A stretch of DNA of 64,000 nt, from positions 8,742,001 through 8,806,000 of the forward strand of contig NZ_CP015163.1 of assembly GCF_003312875.1 (NCBI RefSeq). Reading direction: 5' to 3'. Of this stretch, positions 26,832 to 34,238 are shown in pieces (position 1 is the stretch's first letter; each line of letters starts with the position of its first letter). Below the pieces are notes generated by a model. The model had not been told where the DNA came from and searched no databases. It saw only the letters and a program-made list of their open reading frames with translations. Source of the DNA: Amycolatopsis albispora (GTDB lineage: Bacteria; Actinomycetota; Actinomycetes; Mycobacteriales; Pseudonocardiaceae). Position numbers and translations under genes: made by a program.

Positions 26832-27641
26832 CTAGACGGCCAGGCGCGCGGCCAGCTCGAGGACGCGGCGGGCGCGGTCCACGATCGGCTGGTCCACGAA
26901 GGTGCCGTCGGGCAGGGCGATGGCCCCGCGCGCACCGGCGGCTTCGGCGGCCTCGACCACGGCGCGCGCCCTGGCCACCTCCTGGCCGGTCGGCGCGAAG
27001 GCCTGGCGCACCACCGGGATCTGCCGGGGGTGGATGACCGAGCGGCCGAACATGCCGAGTTCCCGGCCGCGGCGGGTGCTGTGCAGCAGCCCGTCGTCGT
27101 CCCGGACGTTGGCGTGCACCGACATGGCCGGTGCGGGCAGTCCCGCGGCCGCCGCGGCGAGCACCGCGCGCAGGCGCAGGTGGTCCAGCGCCTCGGGCGC
27201 GGTGAGCGCCAGCGCCGAGGCCAGGTCCTGTTCCCCGAGGCCGAGTCCGGCGACGCGGGGGTGGGCGGCGATCTCGTCCATCGCGGCGAGCCCGCGCGCC
27301 GATTCGATCAGCACGTGCACCGGGAAGTCCCCGGGCAGCGCGTCGAGCTGGGCGGTCGATTCGACCTTCGGCACGCGGATCCCGGACAGCCCGGGCAGCC
27401 CGGCGAGCGCGTCGAGATCGGCGCGGCCGCGGTCGCCGTCGTTGATCCGCACGTGCCGCGGTGGCCCGTCGTGCGGCCGGGCGAGGTAGCCGGCGACGGT
27501 GGCCCGCGCGGCGTCCTTGTCGGCGGGCGCGACGGCGTCCTCCAGGTCGATCAGCACCACGTCGGCCCCGCTGGCGGCGGCCTTCTCGAACCGTTCCGGC
27601 CGGTCGCCGGGCACGTAGAGCCAGGTGAGGGGCGTGCTCAC
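26832..27641 (-). CDS. CitE-like CoA-ester lyase
   Basis: 269 residues of the HpcH/HpaI aldolase and citrate lyase beta family. It starts TPLTWLYVPGDRPERFEKAA, followed by VVLIDLEDAVAP, HVRINDG, VHVLIESARGL (metal-binding E) and GLGEQDLASAL, and ends with IHPRQIPVV. Free-standing CitE-like proteins cleave malyl-CoA, citramalyl-CoA or 3-hydroxy-3-methylglutaryl-like CoA esters. Its GTG start overlaps the stop of the CoA-transferase gene (GTGA), implying equal output of both. A citramalyl-CoA or malyl-CoA lyase role is inferred. Confidence 0.85.
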   Translation of the reverse strand: MSTPLTWLYVPGDRPERFEKAAASGADVVLIDLEDAVAPADKDAARATVAGYLARPHDGPPRHVRINDGDRGRADLDALAGLPGLSGIRVPKVESTAQLDALPGDFPVHVLIESARGLAAMDEIAAHPRVAGLGLGEQDLASALALTAPEALDHLRLRAVLAAAAAGLPAPAMSVHANVRDDDGLLHSTRRGRELGMFGRSVIHPRQIPVVRQAFAPTGQEVARARAVVEAAEAAGARGAIALPDGTFVDQPIVDRARRVLELAARLAV

Positions 27642-28825
27642 GCGACCACGCCCCGGTCACGCAGGTCGGCGATGCGGTCGGCGCCGTAGCCGAGTTCACC
27701 GAGGACCTCGTCGGTGTGCCTGCCCTTCGCCGGGCCGGGCCACCGGATCTCGCCGGGTGTTTCGGAAAGCCGGAACTGGACGTTCTGGAGGGTGACTTCG
27801 CCGAGATCCTCGTCCGGCATGGTGAGGAACGTGCCCAGGGCCTGGTACTGCGGATCGCGCACGATGTCGGAGGCGTCGTAGACCAGCGCGATCGCCGCCT
27901 GCGCCTCCTCGAAGGCCGCGATGACCTCGTCGCTGTCGCGCGCGGCGATCCAGTCGGCCACGGCGGCGTCGAGTTCTTCGACGTGCGCGACCCGGCCCTG
28001 CCCGGTGGCGAACCACGGTTCGTCGATCAGCTCCGGCCTGCCGACCAGGCGCATCACCCGCTCGGCAATGGACTGCGCGCTGGTGGAAATCGCCACCCAG
28101 CGCCCGTCGCGCGTGCGGTAGGTGTTGCGCGGCGCGTTGCTGTTGGACCGGTTGCCGGTGCGCTGCGGCAGCACGCCGAGCGCCTTGTACGCGGTGACCT
28201 GCGGGCCGAGCAGGCCCAGGATCGGCTCGATGATGGCCATGTCGATCACCTGGCCGCGGCCGGTCTGCCCGCGGGCGTCGAGCGCGACCATGATCGCGTA
28301 GGCCATGGCCAGCCCGGCGATGCCGTCGGCGAGCGCGAGCGGCGGCAGCACGGGCGGGCCGTCCGGCTCGCCGGTGGAGGAGGCGAACCCGCTCATCGCC
28401 TCGGCCAGCGTGCCGAAACCGGGCCGCTTCGCCATCGGCCCGGTCTGGCCGAAGCCCGTCATGCGTGCGATGACCAGCCGCGGGTTGATCCTGTGCAACT
28501 CGTCCGGGCCGATGCCCCAGCGCTCCAAGGTGCCGGGCCGGAAGTTCTCGATCAGCACGTCGCTGCGGGCGGCCAGCTCACGCAGGATCGCCTGGCCGTC
28601 GGCGCTGGACAGGTCGACCGCGGCGGCGCGCTTGTTGCGGGCCAGCGACTTCCACCACAGCCCGGCGCCGTGGGCGGCCGGGCCGTGACCGCGGGCCGGG
28701 TCGCCCTTGCGCGGGTGCTCGATCTTGATCACGTCGGCGCCGAAGTCCCCGAGCATGGCCGCCGCGGACGGACCGGCGAACAGGGTGGCGACGTCGAGAA
28801 CGCGGAGCGACGACAGTGGGCTCAT
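27638..28825 (-). CDS. Class III (CaiB/BaiF) CoA-transferase
   Basis: 395 residues. It begins LSSLRVLDVATLFAGPSAAA and has GDFGADVIKIEHPRKGDPAR, SLARNKRAAAVDL, VLIENFRPGTLERWG and the PLALADGIAGL region in which the aspartate is the catalytic residue of the family. It should transfer CoA between carboxylic acids. First gene of the operon with the lyase and the permease: activation of an imported acid, then cleavage. Divergent from a GntR regulator. Substrate inferred only. Confidence 0.87.
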   Translation of the reverse strand: MSPLSSLRVLDVATLFAGPSAAAMLGDFGADVIKIEHPRKGDPARGHGPAAHGAGLWWKSLARNKRAAAVDLSSADGQAILRELAARSDVLIENFRPGTLERWGIGPDELHRINPRLVIARMTGFGQTGPMAKRPGFGTLAEAMSGFASSTGEPDGPPVLPPLALADGIAGLAMAYAIMVALDARGQTGRGQVIDMAIIEPILGLLGPQVTAYKALGVLPQRTGNRSNSNAPRNTYRTRDGRWVAISTSAQSIAERVMRLVGRPELIDEPWFATGQGRVAHVEELDAAVADWIAARDSDEVIAAFEEAQAAIALVYDASDIVRDPQYQALGTFLTMPDEDLGEVTLQNVQFRLSETPGEIRWPGPAKGRHTDEVLGELGYGADRIADLRDRGVVA

Positions 28826-28830
28826 GACTC

Positions 28831-28844
28831 ATAAGTTATAAGAT
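28831..28844. promoter_or_regulatory. AT-rich site upstream of the CoA-transferase operon
   Basis: ATAAGTTATAAGAT starts 6 bases upstream of the CoA-transferase start codon. It contains two ATAAG direct repeats and the palindromic TTATAA. It may be a GntR binding site or part of the promoter; weakly supported. Confidence 0.35.
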
Positions 28845-28934
28845 CTCGCCGGAATCACCGTGATCCTGTTGTGCAGGTCACATCCATGCCGCCCGGTAAC
28901 GTGTTCGCGACAGCGGGTGCCGGGAGGGGTTTGC

Positions 28935-29579
28935 ATGGCGGGACCACCGCAGAGCAAGGCGGACTACGTCTACGCGTCCCTGCTCGACGACCTGCGCAAC
29001 GCCCGCATCTCCGGCGGCACCCCGTTGCGTGCCACCGAAATCGCGCAACGGCTGGGCGTGTCCATCACCCCGGTCCGCGAAGCGTTGCGGCGCCTGGAAA
29101 ACGACCGGCTGATCCGGTACGAGCAACACCACGGCGCGACGGTGATCGACCTGTCCGCCGACGCGCTGGTGGAGTACTACAACGTGCGTGCCGTGGTCGA
29201 GGGTCTCGGTGCGCGGCTGGCCGCCGGGCGGATCACCGAAGACGAGCTGACGCGGCTGTGGGGCATGCACGAGCGGATGGTCGCCGACGAGAAGGCGGGC
29301 CGGTACGAACTGCTCGGCGAGCAGAGCCGCGAATTCCACCTGGCCATCGCGGACATCGGCGGCCCCGCCTTTCTCGGCGCGCACGCCAGGGCCGTGCGCA
29401 ACAACTTCCCGGTGCCCGCGCACGCGTCGCTCTGGCTGGACCCGGATCAGGCCCGCAACCACCTGACCGTGCACGAGCAGCTGCTCAAGGCCCTGAAGGC
29501 CGGGGACGGCACCACCGCCGAACGGATCATGATCGACCACGTCCAGTTCAGCGGCCAGTACCGCCTCGACCGCGGTTAG
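28935..29579 (+). CDS. GntR family regulator (FCD domain)
   Basis: 214 residues with ATG 28935 after a GGGAGGGG ribosome site. The helix-turn-helix is ATEIAQRLGVSITPVREALR followed by RLENDRLI; the FCD ligand domain occupies ~80-200 with the metal-type residues D/H in EFHLAIADIGG and HLTVHEQLLKAL. FadR-type FCD proteins sense organic acids. The divergent CoA-transferase operon is the obvious target, with the imported acid or its product as likely effector. Confidence 0.87.
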   Translation: MAGPPQSKADYVYASLLDDLRNARISGGTPLRATEIAQRLGVSITPVREALRRLENDRLIRYEQHHGATVIDLSADALVEYYNVRAVVEGLGARLAAGRITEDELTRLWGMHERMVADEKAGRYELLGEQSREFHLAIADIGGPAFLGAHARAVRNNFPVPAHASLWLDPDQARNHLTVHEQLLKALKAGDGTTAERIMIDHVQFSGQYRLDRG

Positions 29580-29636
29580 AGATCGTTGAGCCGGTGCGCG
29601 TGGCCACCGCAAGCGGCTGCGCGGCTTCGATCGCGG

Positions 29637-30182
29637 TTAGCTGCCTTTGAGCAGTTGCTCGAAGCTGGGCACCGAGCTGAACTCGTCGGCCGGTTTGCGG
29701 GGTGCCGCGCCGAGCAGCTTGGCCGCCAGTTCCCCGCCCGCGCGGTCGATCCGCCGGACCACCCCGCCGTCGTCCGCCCAGTCGTCGGTGGCGGCGAACA
29801 CCGCGGTGGTCACCACGTCGGCGTGCAGGTAGGTGAACAGCGGGCGGAGGTTGTACTCCAGCGCCAGCGAGTGGCGCGGGGTGCCGCCGGTCGCGCCGAG
29901 CAGCACCGGCATCCCGGTCAGCGCCTCGGTGTCCAGGGTGTCCACAAAGGACTTGAACAGCCCGGAGTACGAGGTGGTGAACACCGGGCTCACCGCGATC
30001 AGCCCGTCCGCGCCGGTGACCCGCTCCAGCACTTCGGGCAGGCCGCCCGCCGGGAAACCGGTGAGCATCATGTTCACCACGTCGTGCGCGATGTCGCGCA
30101 GTTCCACGGTTTCCACCGTGGCCGTGGCGCCTTCGGCTTCGAGCGCGGCCACGGCCGCCGCGCCCAGCCGGTCGGCCAGCAA
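29637..30182 (-). CDS. FMN reductase, CE1759 family, without a normal start codon
   Basis: The flavodoxin-like reductase partners luciferase-like monooxygenases. Visible motifs are VSPVFTTSYSGLFKSF and LLGATGGTPRHSLALEY. The given start is the TTG at 30182, the first usual start codon. Coding homology clearly extends upstream to about 30236 with FKIVTVSAGLRQPSSTRLL, the first strand and FMN phosphate loop of the family. A strong AGGAGG is at 30249-30254, but no ATG, GTG or TTG lies between it and 30182. Either a rare codon (ATC at 30227) is used or the start was mutated or misread. It follows the monooxygenase gene by 25 bases or less. Confidence 0.75.
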   Translation of the reverse strand: MLADRLGAAAVAALEAEGATATVETVELRDIAHDVVNMMLTGFPAGGLPEVLERVTGADGLIAVSPVFTTSYSGLFKSFVDTLDTEALTGMPVLLGATGGTPRHSLALEYNLRPLFTYLHADVVTTAVFAATDDWADDGGVVRRIDRAGGELAAKLLGAAPRKPADEFSSVPSFEQLLKGS

Positions 30183-30260
30183 CCGGGTGGACGACGGCTG
30201 CCGGAGCCCCGCCGAAACGGTGACGATCTTGAACTCGTTCCTCGGGAACCTCCTGGCGGT

Positions 30261-31349
30261 TCAGGCGGCGAGCGCGGCCTTGGCCGCGACGCGGTCGGCG
30301 TGGCTCGGCGGGTTGGCGGGGACGTGCTCCGGGCGCTTGGCTTCCATTTCCTTGCGCAGCACCGGGACGACCTCTTCGGCGAGCAGGTCGATCTGCTCCA
30401 GCACGGTCTTCAGCGGCAGGCCCGCGTGGTCGACCAGGAACAGCTGGCGCTGGTAGTCGCCGACGCCCTCGCGCATGCCCGCGTACCGCTCGATCACCTG
30501 CTGCGGGCTGCCCACGGTCAGCGGGGTGCTCGCGGTGAAGTCCTCCATCGACGGGCCGTGCCCGTAGACCGGCGCGTTGTCGAAGTAGGGCCGGAACTCG
30601 TTCCACGCGTCCTGCGAGTTCTTGCGCATGAACGCCTGGCCACCGAGGCCGACGATGGCCTGGTCCGCCTTGCCGTGGCCGTAGTGCTCGAAGCGCTGGC
30701 GGTAGAAGCGGACCATCTGCGCGGTGTGCGACATCGGCCAGAAGATGTTGTTGTGGAAGAAGCCGTCGCCGTAGTAGGCGGCCTGCTCGGCGATCTCCGG
30801 GCTGCGGATCGAGCCGTGCCAGACGAACGGCGGCACGCCGTCCAGCGGGCGCGGGGTGGCGGTGAAGCCCTGCAGCGGGGTGCGGAACTTGCCCTCCCAG
30901 TCGACCACGTCCTCTTCCCACAGTCGCCGCAGCAGCGCGTAGTTCTCGATGGCCAGCGGGATGCCCTGGCGGATGTCCTGGCCGAACCACGGGTAGACCG
31001 GTCCGGTGTTGCCGCGGCCGAGCATCAGGTCCATGCGGCCGTCGGAGATGACCTGGAGCATCGCGTAGTCCTCGGCGATCTTCACCGGGTCGTTGGTGGT
31101 GATCAGCGTGGTCGAGGTGGACAGCGTGATGTTCTTCGTGACCCCGGCGAGGTAGCCGAGCAGCGTGGTGGGCGAGGAGGCCACGAAGGGCGGATTGTGG
31201 TGCTCGCCGGTGGCGAAGACGTCGAGTCCGGCCTGGTCGGCGTGCTGGGCGATCTTGAGCATCGAGCGCACGCGCTGGGTGTCGTCGGGGGTCTCCCCGG
31301 TGGTCGGGTCGGTGGTGACGTCGCTCACAGTGAAGATGCCGAACTGCAT
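30261..31349 (-). CDS. Luciferase-like FMN-dependent monooxygenase, CE1758 family
   Basis: 362 residues from ATG 31349 with a GGAGG site directly upstream. The TIM-barrel of the bacterial luciferase group starts MQFGIFTVSDVTTDPTTG, with FATGEHHNPPFVASSP, DGRMDLMLGRGNTGPVYPWF and VWHGSIRSPEIAEQAA. The long ~45-residue tail with KRPEHVPANPPSHADR is characteristic of this family. It is expected to use FMNH2 from the adjacent reductase to oxidise an organic substrate that is unknown. Two-gene operon. Confidence 0.87.
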   Translation of the reverse strand: MQFGIFTVSDVTTDPTTGETPDDTQRVRSMLKIAQHADQAGLDVFATGEHHNPPFVASSPTTLLGYLAGVTKNITLSTSTTLITTNDPVKIAEDYAMLQVISDGRMDLMLGRGNTGPVYPWFGQDIRQGIPLAIENYALLRRLWEEDVVDWEGKFRTPLQGFTATPRPLDGVPPFVWHGSIRSPEIAEQAAYYGDGFFHNNIFWPMSHTAQMVRFYRQRFEHYGHGKADQAIVGLGGQAFMRKNSQDAWNEFRPYFDNAPVYGHGPSMEDFTASTPLTVGSPQQVIERYAGMREGVGDYQRQLFLVDHAGLPLKTVLEQIDLLAEEVVPVLRKEMEAKRPEHVPANPPSHADRVAAKAALAA

Positions 31350-31472
31350 GGGGAGCCTCCTGTGGTCCTCCGCGCCCGGGGTGGCGCTACCGGGGTAAAC
31401 GTCTCGCGCGGAAGAATATTTCCCGCAAGACGTTATGGGGTGGCCGGGGTCCGGGGAGGCGGGGGCCGAGGG

Positions 31473-31527
31473 GGACACGAATGTGGCTTTCGGAGCGTTT
31501 TTCGCCCCGAAAGCCACATTCGTGTTC
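31473..31527. repeat. Palindromic repeat, copy D (GACAC subtype)
   Basis: Arms 31473-31493 and 31507-31527 are 21-base inverted repeats with one mismatch at the second outer base. The inner GGAGCG / CGCCCC extends the stem around a TTTTT-like loop. Confidence 0.9.
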
Positions 31528-31560
31528 GGGGGCGGGCGGCCCCGGCGGCTGGGGCTCGCG

Positions 31561-31866
31561 ATGCTGGCCGCGGCTGATCGCGGTGGCCTTGGCTGGGGCC
31601 GGGGCGGGCTCCGGTTGATCGCGGGCGGACGCGGCTGATCGCGGCGGCTTGGCTGGTGATGGTGCGCTTGGCTGAACACGGTGGGCGCGGCTGGCCGGGT
31701 GGGCGCGGCTGATCATGGTGGCCGCGGCTGATCGAGACGGGCTCGGCTGATGGCGCCGGGGCGCGGTTGCGGCTGGCCGCGGTGGGCGCGACTGGCTGGG
31801 CGGGCGCGGCTGATCATGGTGGGCGCGGCTGATCGGGCCAGGGCTCGGCTGATCGCGCCGGGCTGG
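31561..31866. repeat. Degenerate tandem repeats, GCGCGGCTGATCATGGTGG type
   Basis: About a dozen diverged units of 18-20 bases, best seen as GCGCGGCTGATCATGGTGG (twice, near 31704 and 31805) and variants such as GCGCGGCTGATCGGGCCAGG and GCTCGGCTGATCGCGCCGG. Most units keep GGCTGATC. The stretch fills the space between palindromes D and E. No gene is credible here; frames across it give only low-complexity products. Confidence 0.7.
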
Positions 31867-31921
31867 TGTCACGAATGTGGCTTTCGGGACGCAGAACGTC
31901 TCGAAAGCCACATTCGTGACA
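31867..31921. repeat. Palindromic repeat, copy E (GTCAC subtype)
   Basis: TGTCACGAATGTGGCTTTCG (31867-31886) and its exact complement (31902-31921) are 20-bp arms. The inner GGGACG / CGTCTC continues the stem with one mismatch. It lies 17 bases after the stop of the exported protein gene. Confidence 0.9.
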
Positions 31922-31938
31922 TGTGGGACCGGGTGCCG

Positions 31939-32664
31939 CTACCGGCTGACGGCTTCGGTGGCGGCGGTGGCCACCTTGAGCACGTCGGATTCGCAGGTGG
32001 CCGTGGTGACCCCGGCGTCCTCGTCGGCGTAGTAGGTGGCGCCGATGTACACGTTCCCGACCAGCACGTGGATCGAGCAGTCCGTGTTCGAGAAGGACGT
32101 CCGGCTCGCCCTGTCCGCGCCGGGTACGTCGGCGGAGCCGTTCTGGCTGCCCTGCCCGGCCATGGTGTCGAAGTACCGGCTCGCCGCGTCGGTGCCGGCG
32201 CCGGACTTCCCCGGCAGCGACGCCGACAGGTGGAACGAAAGCTCCACCCGGATCGGGCTGTCCCCCGAGTCCCACAGGCACGAGTGCCCGGTCATCGTCA
32301 CGTCCGGGTCCGAGGTGCCGTGGTCCTTGGCCTCGTCGGTCATCTTCTCCGGCAGCCCGGTGACCCGGCGCTCCACCTCCGCGCACCCGGGCACCGCCTG
32401 GAACCGGTCCGGCGGCCCGGTCTCGGTGCTGGGCGCGGGCCCGGAACTCGCCGACCTCGACGACGACGAACCGCTGTCGATCAGGAAGTACGCGCCCACG
32501 CCGAGCCCGGCCAGCAACAGCACACCGACCAGGCACAGCGTGACGATCAGCCCGGTGTTCGACTTCTTCGGCGGCGGATAACCGGGATAACCGGGATAAC
32601 CCGGCTGATACCCCTGCTGTCCCTGATATCCCTGCGGCGGCGGGTAGCCCGGCTGCATGATCAT
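31939..32664 (-). CDS. Membrane-anchored exported protein with Pro/Gly/Tyr-rich head
   Basis: 241 residues. The head is rich in P, G, Q and Y (QGYQPGYPGYPGYPPPKK), a single membrane helix follows at ~38-60 (LIVTLCLVGVLLLAGLGVGA), then a Ser-rich linker and an outer domain of ~160 residues with four or five cysteines (VPGCAEVE, GHSCLWD, NTDCSIHV, TATCESD). The cysteine spacing resembles DUF3558-type exported proteins. Same architecture as the protein at 15.6-16.3 kb. Function unknown; stands alone. Confidence 0.65.
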   Translation of the reverse strand: MIMQPGYPPPQGYQGQQGYQPGYPGYPGYPPPKKSNTGLIVTLCLVGVLLLAGLGVGAYFLIDSGSSSSRSASSGPAPSTETGPPDRFQAVPGCAEVERRVTGLPEKMTDEAKDHGTSDPDVTMTGHSCLWDSGDSPIRVELSFHLSASLPGKSGAGTDAASRYFDTMAGQGSQNGSADVPGADRASRTSFSNTDCSIHVLVGNVYIGATYYADEDAGVTTATCESDVLKVATAATEAVSR

Positions 32665-32732
32665 CCCCCCAAGTGCTCATGTGGCGCCGCCAGTACACCA
32701 CAGGCTCACCCGCCGTCCCGAGTGGACTGCGC

Positions 32733-34238
32733 TCAGTCGCGCAACCGGACGATTCCCCCGTCCGCCAGGTAAAGCGCGTCGTCGGGACCGGTCGCGAGCC
32801 CGGCGAACGGGATCGGCACGCCCGGCAGGCCGTCGACGAACAACGCCCGTTCCACCGGCGGCGGCTCGACGGTGAGGTCCTCCGCCATGATCCGCGTCAC
32901 GCCCGTGCTCAGCGAAATCGCGCGCAGCCGCCCGTGCGTGGTTTCCACCGTGCACAACTCGTCGCCGCGCACGGTCAGGCCCTGCGGCGCCCCGAGGTCC
33001 TCGGCGAGCGGCACCAGCGCACCGCCGTCGATCCGGTAGATCCCGCCACGCCGGTCGTCGCTGACGTAACAAGCGCCCGACGCGTCGAAGGCCACGTCCA
33101 CCGGGTGGTCGAGACCTTCGGCGAGCACGCTCACCTGATCGCCGTCGTCGATCGCGATCACCCGGCCGGCCTCCGCCTCGGCGACCACCAGCGCACCATC
33201 CGCCCGCACCGCGATGCCCATCGGCCGCGCCAGCCCGTTCGCGCGCGGCCGCGACTCGCCGGTTGCCGGGTCGTACGTGCTGACCTGCCCGTACTGCGAG
33301 GTCAGGTGCAGCAGACCGCCGTCGGCGACCACGCCGTGCGTGAAGATCAGCAGGTCCTCGGTGCGCACCTCACCCGACGGGCCCGGGCTCGCCAGCCGGT
33401 AGTGGTCACCGGCGTGGACGCGGCCGCCGAGATCGACGGTCACCCCGTACGGCCCGCCGAAGCCCGGATCGACCACCTGCCGCGTGCGGCCGTCGGGATG
33501 CAGTTCCGCGATGCCACCGCTGGCGTAACTGGACACGAACATGCGGTTCTCGCCGTCGAACGCCGCGTTGTCCAGCCCCACCACACCACTGGTGACCACC
33601 GACCGCCCGCCGTCGCCGAACAGGTCGATCCGGGTGACGATGCCCGCCGCACCACGGGACAGCACCTGCAGCACACCGCCGCGGTCGAACCGGACCGCGA
33701 CCGGCTCGTGTACCTCGTCGGCGACCAGTTCCGGCTCGCCGCCGTCGGCCGGGACGCGGAACACCTGGCCGGTCAGCATGTGCGGGTAGTACAGGCAGCC
33801 GTCCGGGCCGGGCTGCATCGCGTTGCCCATGGCCAGCCCGCCGGCCAGCACACGCAGCTCACCGCCGGTCAGCTCCACCACCCGCCCGCCCGGCCGCATC
33901 TCGTTGACGAACAGCCGGTCGCCGACGCAGGTGATGCCGTTGGGCAGCCGCAGTTCGCCCGACACCAGGTGGAACTCGCCGCCGGGATCCCGCCGCCACA
34001 CCCGGCCCGGCACCAGGTCGGTGACGTACATCGAGCCGTCGGCACCGAAGGCCAGGTCGTCCGGCGCCTGCACCGGACCGCCCGCGGGCACGACCACTTC
34101 GACGTCACCCGAGCCGAGGTCCACCGCGCTGATCCGCCCGGCGAGGAACTGGGCGACGTACAGCCGCCCGTCCGGCCCGAACGCGACCCCGTTCGAGCCG
34201 GGCAGCGGGTTCGGCCCGCTCAGCCGTTCGCGCTTCAC
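32733..34238 (-). CDS. SMP-30/gluconolactonase-like beta-propeller protein
   Basis: 501 residues, about 1.7 times the usual SMP-30 length. It is built of repeated strands such as GVAFGPDGRLYVAQFLAGRI, DLAFGADGSMYVTDLVPGRV, GIAVRADGALVVAEAEAGRV and DVAFDASGACYVSDDRRGGI, giving perhaps two propellers or one long one. SMP-30 family members hydrolyse lactones or act as calcium-binding esterases. The GTG start overlaps the stop of the Baeyer-Villiger monooxygenase gene (GTGA). Given that context a lactonase step is a reasonable guess. Last gene of the P450 operon. Confidence 0.75.
   Translation of the reverse strand: MKRERLSGPNPLPGSNGVAFGPDGRLYVAQFLAGRISAVDLGSGDVEVVVPAGGPVQAPDDLAFGADGSMYVTDLVPGRVWRRDPGGEFHLVSGELRLPNGITCVGDRLFVNEMRPGGRVVELTGGELRVLAGGLAMGNAMQPGPDGCLYYPHMLTGQVFRVPADGGEPELVADEVHEPVAVRFDRGGVLQVLSRGAAGIVTRIDLFGDGGRSVVTSGVVGLDNAAFDGENRMFVSSYASGGIAELHPDGRTRQVVDPGFGGPYGVTVDLGGRVHAGDHYRLASPGPSGEVRTEDLLIFTHGVVADGGLLHLTSQYGQVSTYDPATGESRPRANGLARPMGIAVRADGALVVAEAEAGRVIAIDDGDQVSVLAEGLDHPVDVAFDASGACYVSDDRRGGIYRIDGGALVPLAEDLGAPQGLTVRGDELCTVETTHGRLRAISLSTGVTRIMAEDLTVEPPPVERALFVDGLPGVPIPFAGLATGPDDALYLADGGIVRLRD

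Noticed and set aside
31387..31911. 174-codon minus-strand frame across palindromes D and E
   Set aside because: Its product is repetitive (S-R-A-H-H-D-Q-P) and stems from the GGCTGATC array and the palindromes; no ribosome site.
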